From Syntrophaceae bacterium UBA4810 (GTDB lineage: Bacteria > Desulfobacterota > Syntrophia > Syntrophales > Smithellaceae): a stretch of 15,096 bases of DNA. Each line of letters opens with the position of its first letter. Position 1 is the first letter of the stretch. Made by a program: the position numbers and the translations under genes. The notes beneath the pieces are model-generated. The model was not told the DNA's origin. It saw only the letters and a list, made by a program, of their open reading frames with translations, and did not search any database. Shown here piece after piece: positions 1 through 9,400 of this stretch. The stretch covers positions 652-15,747 of the forward strand of contig DHGA01000043.1 in the NCBI GenBank assembly GCA_002402545.1. The letters are read 5' to 3'.

Positions 1-294
1 ATGACGCAAAAGCAGGAAGGAATGATTGTTCCAGTGATTATAACCGTTTACGCTGACCGGTCATTCACTTTTGTTACCAAAACTCCGCCGGCATCGGTGC
101 TGCTCAAACAGGCGGCCAAAGTTGCCAAAGGAGCCAAAGACCCCAAAAGAGAAAAAGTGGGCACGGTTACGGCTAAACAGGTGCAAGAAATCGCGCAATT
201 AAAATTCAATGATTTGAACGCGGTGGATATGGAAGGGGCCATCAAGATTATTGCCGGTACGGCAAGGTCTATGGGAATAGAAATCGCGGGTTAA
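1..294 (+). CDS. rplK: 50S ribosomal protein L11, C-terminal part (5' end outside window)
   Basis: L11 binds the GTPase-associated region of 23S rRNA at the base of the L7/L12 stalk and takes part in factor-dependent GTP hydrolysis. The reading frame is open from base 1 and encodes 97 residues. They match the L11 family from about residue 45 of the E. coli protein onward, including VPVIITVYADRSFTF, the TKTPPASVLLKQAA segment and the C-terminal rRNA-binding domain ending GTARSMGIEI. The first ATG in the window is therefore an internal Met, not the start; about 44 residues lie upstream of the window. The last codon is followed by TAA, and rplA begins 19 bases later, so the two are almost certainly cotranscribed. 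No defect is visible in the part present. Confidence 0.97.
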   Translation: MTQKQEGMIVPVIITVYADRSFTFVTKTPPASVLLKQAAKVAKGAKDPKREKVGTVTAKQVQEIAQLKFNDLNAVDMEGAIKIIAGTARSMGIEIAG

Positions 295-301
295 TTTATA
301 A

Positions 302-316
302 AGAGGTTTGATTATG
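302..316 (+). promoter_or_regulatory. Ribosome binding site that fixes the rplA start
   Basis: AGAGG at 302-306 lies seven bases before ATG 314. An in-frame TTG at 308 is only one base after the same motif, too close to be used. This supports starting L1 at MAGRGKR. Confidence 0.75.
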
Positions 317-1012
317 GCAGGAAGAGGAAAAAGAATTTTAACAGCAAAAAAAAATGTGGAGCCGGCAAAACGCTACACCCTCAAGGAAGCGACGGAAATG
401 ATTGTGGCGATGCCGCACACGAAATTCGACGAGACCGTGGATGTGGCTGTTCGCCTGGGTGTAAATCCGGCGCATGCTGACCAGATGGTACGAGGCAGTG
501 TGGTGTTACCCAATGGCTTGGGAAAATCGGTGCGCGTTCTGGTTTTTGCCAAAGGCGACAAGGAAAAAGAAGCGTTGGATGCCGGCGCGGATATGATCGG
601 TACTGACGAAATCATCGAAAAAATCAAAGGTGGCTGGTTTGAATTCGACCGCGTTATCGCCACGCCTGATATGATGGGCGCGGTGGGTAAAATCGGTAAG
701 ATTTTAGGCCCGCGCGGTTTGATGCCTAATCCCAAAGTCGGAACAGTAACGTTTGAAGTCGGCAACGCCGTAAAAGAGCTCAAAGCGGGTAAAGTCGAGT
801 TTCGCGTGGAGAAAGCGGGAATAGTGCAGTCGCCGGTGGGCAAACTTTCTTTCGGCGCGGAAAAGTTAAGCGAAAATATAAACGCGTTGTTGGAAACGAT
901 AATAAAGCTGAAACCGGCATCCAGCAAGGGCACCTATATTAAAAGTATTTCCGTATCCAGCACTATGGGCGCGGGCGTGAGAATTGATCCCCTCGATTTT
1001 AAGGCCGCTTAA
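314..1012 (+). CDS. rplA: 50S ribosomal protein L1
   Basis: L1 forms the mobile stalk next to the ribosomal E site and helps release deacylated tRNA. In many bacteria it also represses its own rplKA messenger. The product is 232 residues, against 234 in E. coli. The family signature GPRGLMPNPKVGT lies at about residues 132-144 in domain II, with flanking domain I formed by the N- and C-terminal parts. The C-terminal stretch with SSTMGAGVRID is also typical. I start at ATG 314 rather than the in-frame TTG at 308 because of the position of the AGAGG motif. The gene sits 19 bases after rplK and is followed by a 234-base leader before rplJ. Nothing is truncated or unusual. Confidence 0.98.
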   Translation: MAGRGKRILTAKKNVEPAKRYTLKEATEMIVAMPHTKFDETVDVAVRLGVNPAHADQMVRGSVVLPNGLGKSVRVLVFAKGDKEKEALDAGADMIGTDEIIEKIKGGWFEFDRVIATPDMMGAVGKIGKILGPRGLMPNPKVGTVTFEVGNAVKELKAGKVEFRVEKAGIVQSPVGKLSFGAEKLSENINALLETIIKLKPASSKGTYIKSISVSSTMGAGVRIDPLDFKAA

Positions 1013-1035
1013 AAGAGAGGGTTTTAAATTTTAGC

Positions 1036-1180
1036 AATAAGGTCGAAGACAGCAGGTACAGACGTTTAAACATTTTACGGCCTGCCGAGACTCGTGAAAT
1101 AAAAGTTACTTTGTTCTCTAGGGTAAACATTTTTTTGAAACGGGAATCGGGAAAAGTTATAGATGCCGTTTATTCTGTTA
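1036..1180 (+). ncRNA. Probable L10 leader (autoregulatory ribosomal protein leader)
   Basis: The 234-base gap between rplA and rplJ carries the hallmarks of the L10 leader family. GAAGAC at 1045-1050 is followed by GCAGG at 1052-1056, which pairs with CCTGC at 1081-1085; CGAGA follows the 3' arm. The A/G-rich flanks on both sides of this stem fit the kink-turn-like site that L10(L12) complexes recognise in known leaders. Binding represses translation of rplJ and rplL so that stalk proteins match rRNA supply. I recognise the core motif with fair confidence. The outer boundaries are approximate, and I could not fold the rest of the leader reliably. A tandem 8-base repeat, TTATTCTG twice, lies at 1170-1185. 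Confidence 0.7.
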
Positions 1181-1230
1181 TTCTGTATGTGGCTGCATTC
1201 TCCGGCCTGAGATTAGTCAAAATTGAAGTG

Positions 1231-1249
1231 AAAGGAGGCTGATACATTG
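1231..1249 (+). promoter_or_regulatory. Strong Shine-Dalgarno with TTG start for rplJ
   Basis: AAAGGAGG at 1231-1238 is a near-perfect Shine-Dalgarno, eight bases before TTG 1247. The first ATG downstream in frame would delete the conserved L10 N-terminus that binds 23S rRNA, so the TTG is very likely the true start. Confidence 0.8.
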
Positions 1250-1771
1250 GATCGGAGAACGAAAGAGCAAGTAGTATCCGAACTGCATGAGAAACTTGGT
1301 AAAGCAAAACTAGGTGTTTTAACCAGTTTCAACCGCATGAACGTCGTGAAAATGGAAGCGCTGAGAAATACTATGCGCAAGTCCAGCGCTGAAGTGAAGG
1401 TTGTAAAAAATACTCTTTTGGGAATCGCCTCAAAAGATACCTCGTTCAGCGTTTTATCCGAGCATTTCCACTGGACCATAGCCATGGTTCTTGGTTACGC
1501 GGATCCGGTTGAACCAACAAAAGCACTCGTTGATTTTGCCAAGAAAAATCCGGAGCTGGAAATTAAAATCGGCGCGCTGGACGGAAAGATTCTCACCAAA
1601 GAAGACCTGACGGCGCTGGCGGAATTACCCAGCAGGGAAGTTCTTTTGGGCAAACTGGTATCCGTCATGGCGGCAGTGCCGACATCATTTGTGACGGTTC
1701 TAAACGCAGTTCAAAGAGACTTTGTGCAATTGCTCAACGCATATGCTGAAAAGAAAAAAACTTTAAACTAA
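1247..1771 (+). CDS. rplJ: 50S ribosomal protein L10
   Basis: L10 anchors the L7/L12 dimers to 23S rRNA beside L11, forming the stalk that recruits EF-Tu, EF-G and other translation GTPases. The 174-residue product begins DRRTKEQVVSELHEKL, the usual N-terminal helix. It continues through the rRNA-binding domain, including VKVVKNTLLGIAS, and ends in an extended helix with VLNAVQRDFVQLLNAYAEKK, the L12-docking part. The start is TTG at 1247, supported by a strong Shine-Dalgarno and by alignment of the N-terminus with the family. The gene lies below a probable L10 leader and 27 bases before rplL. A weak start codon with a very strong binding site is compatible with control by the leader, but that is inference. 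Confidence 0.97.
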   Translation: MDRRTKEQVVSELHEKLGKAKLGVLTSFNRMNVVKMEALRNTMRKSSAEVKVVKNTLLGIASKDTSFSVLSEHFHWTIAMVLGYADPVEPTKALVDFAKKNPELEIKIGALDGKILTKEDLTALAELPSREVLLGKLVSVMAAVPTSFVTVLNAVQRDFVQLLNAYAEKKKTLN

Positions 1772-1798
1772 AAAACATACAGAAGAAAGGATAGAACA

Positions 1799-2185
1799 AT
1801 GTCAGATAAAATTACTAAAGAAGATGTAATAAAATTTATTGAAGAGATGACCGTGCTGGAGCTTTCCGCTCTGGTGAAAGAACTGGAAGAAAAATTCGGC
1901 GTATCCGCGGCGGCTCCGATGATGGCCATGGCGGCGGTAGGTGGCGCGGCTCCGGCGGCGGCAGCGGAAGAGAAAACCGAATTCAACGCGATTCTGACCG
2001 GTTTCGGCGCGGAAAAAATTCAGGTAATCAAAGTAGTCAGAGCGATTACCGGTTTGGGGCTTAAGGAAGCAAAAGATTTGGTAGAAGGCCTGCCCAAACC
2101 GATTAAAGAAGCTGTTTCCAAAGAGGAAGCCGCCGATATCAAAAAGAAAATCGAAGAAGTTGGTGGAACAGTAGAAGTTAAATAA
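1799..2185 (+). CDS. rplL: 50S ribosomal protein L7/L12
   Basis: L7/L12 is the only multicopy ribosomal protein. Its dimers on L10 bind translation factors and stimulate their GTPase activity. The product has 128 residues in the family layout: an N-terminal dimerisation domain (about 1-35), an Ala/Met/Gly-rich flexible hinge (about 36-57) and a globular C-terminal domain (about 58-128). The last includes the factor-binding stretch KVVRAITGLGLKEAKDLVE and the ending GGTVEVK. The start ATG has AAGGA seven bases upstream. The gene is followed by rpoB after only 35 bases, with no room for the long rplL-rpoB attenuator and RNase III region of E. coli, so any expression drop between stalk and polymerase genes must use another route. 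Confidence 0.98.
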   Translation: MSDKITKEDVIKFIEEMTVLELSALVKELEEKFGVSAAAPMMAMAAVGGAAPAAAAEEKTEFNAILTGFGAEKIQVIKVVRAITGLGLKEAKDLVEGLPKPIKEAVSKEEAADIKKKIEEVGGTVEVK

Positions 2186-2220
2186 ATTAATCTTAAAAAT
2201 ATTTAAACTTTAAGGATGCT

Positions 2221-5200
2221 ATGGGTAAGTTTAGAAAAAATTTCGGCCGAGTAAAGAAAGTACTGGATAGTCCCAACTTAATTGAGATCCAGACAGTTTC
2301 TTATAAAAAATTTCTCCAGAAAGACGTGGCTGCGGGCCAGCGGGGCAATTTCGGTTTGCAAAGCGCTTTCAAAAGCGTTTTTCCCATTTCCGATTTCAGC
2401 GGAAAATGTTCGCTGGAATTTGTCAGCTATAAAATCGGCGATGTCCGCTACGATATCAAAGAATGTATTCAAAAAGGCATGACCTATGCCGCTCCACTGA
2501 AAATAGTGGTGCGGCTTGTTGTGTTTGATACGGATCGTCTCGCGGAGGTTAAAAATAATAAGGAATCTCTGGAGACAAAGCCGATACGCGATATAAAGGA
2601 ACAGGAAATCTATTTTGGAGAAATCCCGCTGATGACGGAAAACGGGACTTTTATCGTTAACGGCACAGAGCGCGTAATTGTCAGCCAGCTGCACCGTTCT
2701 CCCGGAATTTTCTTTGACCATGATAAAGGAAAAACCGTAGCCAGCGGCAAACTGATTTATTCGGCGCGTGTCATTCCTATCCGTGGTTCCTGGCTGGATT
2801 TGGAATTCGATTCCAAAGACATCCTTTATGTCCGCATTGACCGGCGGCGCAAAATGCCGGTGACAATCTTGCTCAAAGCAATGAATAACTCTACGGAGTT
2901 CATCCTTAATTATTTTTATAACATTGAAAAGCTGGTTATCGAAGGCGAAAAACTTTATTTTACTGCCGATGAATCGCTGACCGGCCAGAAAGCGCCCGAA
3001 GATATAAAAGACCCCAAAAGCGGTGAAGTGATTGTTAAAAAAGGGCGTAAACTGACCAAACCTATTTTGAAAAGAGTGTTGGACGCGGGAGTTAAACGCG
3101 TTGCTATTAAAGAAGCGGATCTTGCCGGGAAAATTCTTTCTTCCGATGTTAAAGATCCGAACACGGGGGAAGTAATTTTCCGCTGCAATGAGGAATTGCC
3201 GGCTAACGGTCTGGAAATAGCAAAAGAGAAGGGCATTAATGAGCTGAGCTTCATTTATATAGATGAGGATCTGGACAACGCCGCCATCCGCGACACGTTG
3301 CTGATGGATAAAATCGACACGGCGGAAGACGCGATACTGGAAATATACAGGCGTCTACGTCCCAGCAATCCTCCGACGCCGGAAACCGCGACTAAGTTTT
3401 TCCATAGTCTGTTTTTTGAACCGGAAACTTATGATTTGTCCGATGTCGGTCGCGCCAAGATGAATTACAAACTGCACCTGAATGTCCCCACTTCAACGAC
3501 AGTTCTACGCAATGAAGATATTTTGGCCGCGGTCAAATATCTTATTGATCTGAAAAATGGTGTTGCCGAATGCAGTGTTGACGATATAGATCACCTAGGT
3601 AACCGCCGCGTGCGTTCCGTGGGCGAGCTTATCGAAAACCAGTACCGCATTGGTCTGGTGCGTATGGAGCGGGCAATCAAGGAAAAAATGAGCCTGCAGG
3701 ATATCGAAACCATGATGCCGCATGATCTGATTAACGCCAAGCCTGTTTCCGCTGTGGTCAATGAATTTTTCGGATCCAGCCAGCTTTCGCAGTTCATGGA
3801 TCAGACGAACCCGCTTTCGGAAATTACGCACAAAAGACGTCTGTCCGCTCTTGGTCCAGGAGGTTTAACCAGGGAAAGAGCAGGATTTGAAGTGCGCGAC
3901 GTTCATCCCACTCATTACGGCCGTATCTGTCCGATAGAAACACCGGAAGGCCCGAATATCGGCTTGATCGTTTCTTTGAGCACTTATGCCCGGGTTAACG
4001 AATTCGGGTTTATTGAAACCCCATATAAAGTGGTGGATAACGGAAAGGTTTCAGATAAAATTCGCTACGTAACGGCGATCGAAGAAGAAAACCAGATTAT
4101 CGCGCCGGCTGACCGTCCTTTGGATAGACACGGTAAATTTTCGGAAGAGTTAATTTCCGTCAGAAAAGGCGGTGATTTTGTGTCCGTCGTGCCGGAAGAT
4201 ATTAAAATGATGGATGTTTCGCCTAACCAGCTTGTCAGCGTGGCGGCGGCATTAATTCCGTTTTTGGAACACGACGACGCCAACCGCGCGCTCATGGGTT
4301 CCAACATGCAGCGTCAGGCCGTGCCTCTGATGTGCCCGGAAACGCCGATTGTCGGCACGGGCATGGAAGCGGTTGTCGCCCGTGATTCCGGCGCTGTTTT
4401 GGCCGCCAAAAGAGCGGGTGTGGTAAAAAGCATTGACGCTTCGCGTATTGTTGTTCTTGCGGATCACCCCGAAGAAGATGGTATTGACAGCGGTGTGGAT
4501 ATTTATCTGTTGGCCAAATACCTGCGCTCGAATCAGGACACATGCTTTAATCAAAAACCGGTGGTAAGTGTCGGTCAGCATGTCGACAAAAGAGATATTC
4601 TGGCTGATGGCCCGGCAACTGATGAAGGCGAACTGGCACTGGGCAGAAACGTCATGGTGGCGTTCATGTCCTGGGGCGGTTACAATTACGAAGACTCAAT
4701 TCTGGTCAGCGAGCGTGTGGTCAAAGAGGATGTTTACACATCGATTCATATCGAAGAATTTGAAACGATGGCGCGCGACACCAAGCTGGGCAGAGAGGAA
4801 ATAACCCGTGACATCCCAAATGTCGGAGAAGAAGCGCTGCGTAATCTTGATGAAAGCGGCATAATCCGTATTGGTGTTTCGGTGAAACCCGGCGACATTC
4901 TGATTGGTAAAATAACGCCCAAAGGTGAAACACAGCTTTCCGCTGAAGAAAAATTGCTGCGGGCGATATTCGGTGAAAAAGCAAGCGATGTTCGCGATAC
5001 GTCCCTGCGCGTGCCGCCCGGAGTGGAAGGCACAATAATTGACGCGAAAATCTTCACGCGCAAAGGCACGGACAAAGACCCTCGCTCTCAGGAAATAGAA
5101 GAAGATGCCATCGCTCAGTTAACCAAAGATCGCGATGACGAAATTCGTATTCTTACCGAGACGATGAAAAAAGACATCGCTAAAATAGTTATCGGCAAAA

Positions 5201-6357
5201 CCATGGCCGGCAAGATCACCGATAATAAAAAGAAAACACTGGTAAAAAAGGGTGAAAAAATTACCAAGGAAATATTTTCGGAGCTGCCGTATTATTGCTT
5301 GAAAGACATTACCCTTGCCGACAGCGACAAGGCCGAAGATAAATTAGCCAACCTTCTTTCTTCAATGGAAAGAAAAATTGATTTTATCCGCGCCCATTTT
5401 GAGCAGAAACTGGAAAAAGTGCAGGCGAGCGATGAACTCCCGCCAGGAGTAATCAAGATGGTGAAAATTTATATCGCTATCAAAAGGAAGCTTTCTGTTG
5501 GCGACAAAATGGCGGGCCGTCACGGCAATAAAGGCGTTTTGTCGAGAATTCTGCCCGAAGAGGATATGCCTTACTTTGCCGATGGCTCAACGGTGGATAT
5601 TGTTTTAAATCCTCTGGGAGTACCTTCGCGTATGAATGTCGGGCAGATTTTAGAAACACATTTAGGCTGGGCTTCTAAAACAATTGGAGAAAATATAAAC
5701 GAACTTTTAGAAAAGAACTTTAATCTGAACGATGTTAAGAGCGAATTGAAAAAAACATACTCATCGCCTGACTTTGACAAGTTTATTGAAGAAGCTTCCG
5801 TTGACGAGATAAAGAGTTTTGTCGGAAAGCTAAAGAAAGGGCTGCTTGTGGCCACTCCCGTATTTGACGGCTGCCCCGAAGGCCAGATCAGGGAGATGCT
5901 GGAAAAGGCAAATTTACCTGAAAAAGGCCAATCAATTCTTTTTGACGGCAGAACCGGTGAGCCTTTTGAGCAGGAAGTGACAGTCGGCAGTATCTACATG
6001 ATGAAGCTTCATCACCTGGTGGATAATAAAATACACGCGCGTTCGATAGGTCCTTATTCTCTGGTTACCCAGCAGCCGCTTGGCGGTAAAGCGCAGTTCG
6101 GCGGTCAGCGCCTCGGTGAGATGGAAGTCTGGGCGATGGAGGCATATGGTGCCGCTTACACACTTCAGGAGTTTTTGACCGTCAAGTCTGATGATGTGGC
6201 CGGCAGAACAAGAATTTACGAATCTATAGTAAAGGGCGAACACACATTCGAGCCGGGATTGCCTGAATCGTTTAACGTTCTGGTTAAAGAACTGCAGAGC
6301 CTCAGTTTGGATGTTGAGTTAGTTGAAGAAAAGGATGACGTCGTAGAACAGGCGTAA
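2221..6357 (+). CDS. rpoB: DNA-directed RNA polymerase subunit beta
   Basis: The beta subunit forms one pincer of the RNA polymerase core and half of the active-site cleft. The product is 1378 residues, slightly longer than the 1342 of E. coli. The rifampicin-pocket region is at about residues 518-545, starting GSSQLSQFMDQ; the positions equal to E. coli D516, H526 and S531 (here D527, H537, S542) carry the sensitive-type residues. GDKMAGRHGNKG near residue 1094 and the C-terminal clamp-anchor region with GGKAQFGGQRLGEMEVWA are intact. Two lineage-specific insertions of proteobacterial type are visible: one at about 245-335 containing two KDPxxGEVI modules (residues 263-271 and 311-319), and a charged, probably helical one at about 960-1080. 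AAGGA lies four bases before the ATG. rpoC follows after 48 bases. Confidence 0.99.
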   Translation: MGKFRKNFGRVKKVLDSPNLIEIQTVSYKKFLQKDVAAGQRGNFGLQSAFKSVFPISDFSGKCSLEFVSYKIGDVRYDIKECIQKGMTYAAPLKIVVRLVVFDTDRLAEVKNNKESLETKPIRDIKEQEIYFGEIPLMTENGTFIVNGTERVIVSQLHRSPGIFFDHDKGKTVASGKLIYSARVIPIRGSWLDLEFDSKDILYVRIDRRRKMPVTILLKAMNNSTEFILNYFYNIEKLVIEGEKLYFTADESLTGQKAPEDIKDPKSGEVIVKKGRKLTKPILKRVLDAGVKRVAIKEADLAGKILSSDVKDPNTGEVIFRCNEELPANGLEIAKEKGINELSFIYIDEDLDNAAIRDTLLMDKIDTAEDAILEIYRRLRPSNPPTPETATKFFHSLFFEPETYDLSDVGRAKMNYKLHLNVPTSTTVLRNEDILAAVKYLIDLKNGVAECSVDDIDHLGNRRVRSVGELIENQYRIGLVRMERAIKEKMSLQDIETMMPHDLINAKPVSAVVNEFFGSSQLSQFMDQTNPLSEITHKRRLSALGPGGLTRERAGFEVRDVHPTHYGRICPIETPEGPNIGLIVSLSTYARVNEFGFIETPYKVVDNGKVSDKIRYVTAIEEENQIIAPADRPLDRHGKFSEELISVRKGGDFVSVVPEDIKMMDVSPNQLVSVAAALIPFLEHDDANRALMGSNMQRQAVPLMCPETPIVGTGMEAVVARDSGAVLAAKRAGVVKSIDASRIVVLADHPEEDGIDSGVDIYLLAKYLRSNQDTCFNQKPVVSVGQHVDKRDILADGPATDEGELALGRNVMVAFMSWGGYNYEDSILVSERVVKEDVYTSIHIEEFETMARDTKLGREEITRDIPNVGEEALRNLDESGIIRIGVSVKPGDILIGKITPKGETQLSAEEKLLRAIFGEKASDVRDTSLRVPPGVEGTIIDAKIFTRKGTDKDPRSQEIEEDAIAQLTKDRDDEIRILTETMKKDIAKIVIGKTMAGKITDNKKKTLVKKGEKITKEIFSELPYYCLKDITLADSDKAEDKLANLLSSMERKIDFIRAHFEQKLEKVQASDELPPGVIKMVKIYIAIKRKLSVGDKMAGRHGNKGVLSRILPEEDMPYFADGSTVDIVLNPLGVPSRMNVGQILETHLGWASKTIGENINELLEKNFNLNDVKSELKKTYSSPDFDKFIEEASVDEIKSFVGKLKKGLLVATPVFDGCPEGQIREMLEKANLPEKGQSILFDGRTGEPFEQEVTVGSIYMMKLHHLVDNKIHARSIGPYSLVTQQPLGGKAQFGGQRLGEMEVWAMEAYGAAYTLQEFLTVKSDDVAGRTRIYESIVKGEHTFEPGLPESFNVLVKELQSLSLDVELVEEKDDVVEQA

Positions 6358-6393
6358 CCTTTATAATATATAATTTAATTAGTTTAAAAATAC

Positions 6394-6408
6394 GGGGGCA
6401 AATCCGTG
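6394..6408 (+). promoter_or_regulatory. Ribosome binding site and GTG start of rpoC
   Basis: GGGGG at 6394-6398 precedes GTG 6406 by seven bases. No in-frame ATG lies nearby upstream, and the encoded N-terminus (EDVFSYFEKP) fits the family, so GTG is the start. Confidence 0.7.
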
Positions 6409-9400
6409 GAAGACGTTTTTAGTTATTTTGAAAAACCGAAAAATCCCATAAGATTCAGCGCGATGAAAATATCCATCGCGTCACCGGAAAAAATTCTTTC
6501 CTGGTCGCATGGCGAGGTCAAGAAACCGGAGACAATAAATTACCGGACGTTCAAACCGGAAAGGGACGGACTTTTCTGCGCCAAGATATTCGGACCGGTT
6601 AAAGATTATGAGTGCCTTTGCGGTCGTTACAAGCGCATGAAACATCGCGGAGTGGTTTGCGAAAAATGCGGTGTTGAAGTCATTCAATCAAAGGTGCGCC
6701 GCGAAAGAATGGGGCACATTACACTGGCGACACCCGTGGCGCACATCTGGTTTTTGAAGAGCCTTCCCAGCCGCATCGGCAATGTTATGGATCTGACCCT
6801 CAAGGAACTGGAGAAAGTTCTCTATTTCGAATCATGGATTGTTCTTGACCCCAAAGACACGCCACTGAAGCAAAAAGAACTTCTTTCCGATGAGGAATAC
6901 ATAGAAGCCCGTGAAAGCTACGGCGATTCCGGCTTTGTTGCGGGCATCGGCGCCGAGGCCATAAGGCAGCTTCTGCAAGAAATAAATCTGGAAGAGCTGT
7001 ATGACGAGCTACGCTCGGAATTGGCAACCACTGTATCGGATACGAAGAAAAAGAAATTAGTAAAAAGATTAAAAGTAGTGGAAGCGCTGCGCAAGTCCGG
7101 CAATAAACCGGAGTGGATGATTTTAACGATTCTTCCCGTCATTCCGCCGGATTTAAGACCATTGGTTCCGCTTGATGGAGGACGTTTCGCCACATCCGAT
7201 TTAAATGATTTGTATCGCCGCGTTATTAACAGAAATAACAGATTAAAACGCCTTCAGGAATTAAACGCGCCGGAAATTATTATCCGTAATGAAAAACGCA
7301 TGTTACAAGAAGCGGTAGACGTTCTTTTTGATAACGGTCGTCGCGGACGGGCAATTACCGGAACAAACAAAAGACCTCTGCGTTCGTTATCGGATATGCT
7401 CAAGGGAAAACAGGGACGTTTCCGTCAGAACCTTCTTGGCAAGAGAGTTGATTATTCCGGTCGTTCGGTTATTACCGTCGGGCCGGATTTAAGGCTGCAT
7501 CAGTGCGGTTTACCGAAAAAAATGGCGCTCGAACTCTTTAAGCCGTTTGTTTACAACCGCTTGCTGGAAAAAGGTTACGTAACTACAGTCAAGAGCGCGA
7601 AAAAAATGGTGGAGCAGGAGAAATCAGAAGTATGGGACGCGCTTGATGAAGTTGTGCGTGAATATCCGGTTATCTTAAACCGCGCCCCGACGCTGCACCG
7701 CCTGGGCATGCAGGCCTTCGAGCCTGTTTTAATCGAAGGAAAAGCGATAAGGCTACATCCTTTGGTTTGTACGGCATTTAATGCGGACTTCGACGGTGAC
7801 CAGATGGCGGTGCATGTTCCGCTTTCTATTGAAGCGCAAACTGAAGCCCGGGTTTTAATGATGTCCACAAACAATATTCTTTCACCGGCCAGCGGTAAAC
7901 CGGTTATCGTTCCCAGCCAAGACATCGTTTTGGGAATTTATTTCCTAACGCGCGCCAAAACTGGCGTGAAAGGCGAGGGGATGATTTTTTCCTCACCGGA
8001 AGAAGTGCGCTGCGCTTTTGACTCGGGAATCATAGCTCTTCATGCGCGAATCAAAGTCCGTGTCGACGGCCAGTTAAAAGAAACAACGGTGGGCAGAATA
8101 ATTCTTTATGAAATAGTTCCGCAGGAAATTTCTTTTGACGCGATCAATAAATTGATGAACAAAAAAGAAATGGCTAACTTGATAGACCATTGCTACCGTT
8201 TGTGCGGTGATAAGACGACTGTTTTGTTGGCCGACCGACTTAAAGATTTAGGCTTCAAATACGCCACTATCTCCGGTCTGTCTTTTGCCGTAGGCAATAT
8301 GATTATTCCGGAAAACAAAAAGAATATTGTTACCCAGGCGGATAAAGATGTTCTGAAAATTCAGAAACAGTACATGGACGGTTTGATTACCGACGGTGAA
8401 CGCTATAATAAGGTTATTGATATTTGGGCTCAGTCGACGGAAAAAATAGCTTCGGAAATGCTCAGCGGTATCAGTACGGAAGAAGTGGTGTGGGCTGACG
8501 GTAAAAAACGCAAAGTCGAAAGCTTCAACCCGATTTACATGATGGCAGATTCCGGCGCCCGTGGTTCAGGACAGCAGTTAAGGCAGTTGGCCGGTATGCG
8601 CGGACTGATGGCCAAGCCTTCCGGTGAAATCATTGAAACACCGATTACGGCGAATTTCCGCGAAGGTTTGAGCGTGCTGCAGTACTTTATATCCACGCAC
8701 GGAGCGCGCAAAGGTTTGGCCGACACAGCGCTGAAAACGGCAAACTCGGGTTATCTTACGAGGCGTTTGGTGGATGTCGCGCAGGATTGCATCATTACCG
8801 AACAGGATTGCGAAACAGTTGACGGAATTTATGTTTTCGCGCTGATGGAAGGCGGCGAAATAATCGAGACCGCCGGAGAAAGAGTGCTGGGAAGAGTCGC
8901 TCTACAGGAAATAAAAGATCCGTTTACCGGTGAAGTTATTGTTAAAGCTAATGAATCTATCGATGAAGCGCTGGCGGAAAAAATTGACCGCGCCGGTATC
9001 GAAAGAGTTAATATTCGTTCCGTTCTATCGTGCCGCTCAAAACATGGCGTCTGCGCCATGTGTTACGGACGTGACCTCGCGCATGGCCATCTGGTCAACA
9101 TCGGCGAGGCGGTCGGAATTATGGCGGCGCAATCAATAGGTGAGCCGGGCACGCAGCTGACGATGAGAACATTTCATATCGGAGGAACGGCTAAGTTTGA
9201 TGAACATTCCACACTGGAAGCGCGGCATGACGGTGTTATTAAGTTTGTTAATTTGAACACTGTGAAAACAAGAGAAAATGATTACGTGGTAATGAATCGT
9301 CATGGAGAAGTGCACGTTTTGGATGAACAAAAAAGAAGCCGCGGCAAGTATACTGTTCCTTACGGCGCGCATTTAAAAGTAAAAGACAGCAGTTCTGTTA

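Noticed and set aside
308..313. TTG at 308 as an alternative rplA start
   Set aside because: It is one base from the AGAGG motif, and the family N-terminus begins at the ATG six bases downstream.
373..933. Antisense open frame of 186 codons opposite rplA, and other long antisense frames such as 12793-13278 and 2278-2721
   Set aside because: They lie entirely or mostly inside well-recognised genes, have no family resemblance and no credible ribosome binding context. They are shadows of biased codon use.
1103..1137. Hairpin plus seven Ts in the L10 leader as an intrinsic terminator
   Set aside because: The best stem preceding the T-run is A/T-rich with G-U pairs and a bulge, too weak to call a terminator.
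3771..3846. Rifampicin-resistance changes in RpoB, and streptomycin-resistance changes in S12
   Set aside because: The key positions (RpoB D527, H537, S542; S12 K43, K88) all carry the wild-type residues. The small differences from E. coli, such as T529 and L541, are not known resistance positions to me.
4568..4804. Sense-strand open frame of 78 codons inside rpoB
   Set aside because: It is an out-of-frame overlap within a conserved part of rpoB, with no binding site or recognisable product.
6358..6405. TATAAT-like tracts between rpoB and rpoC as an internal promoter
   Set aside because: The gap is generally A/T-rich, and no acceptable -35 element lies 16-18 bases upstream. The 48-base spacing fits simple cotranscription.
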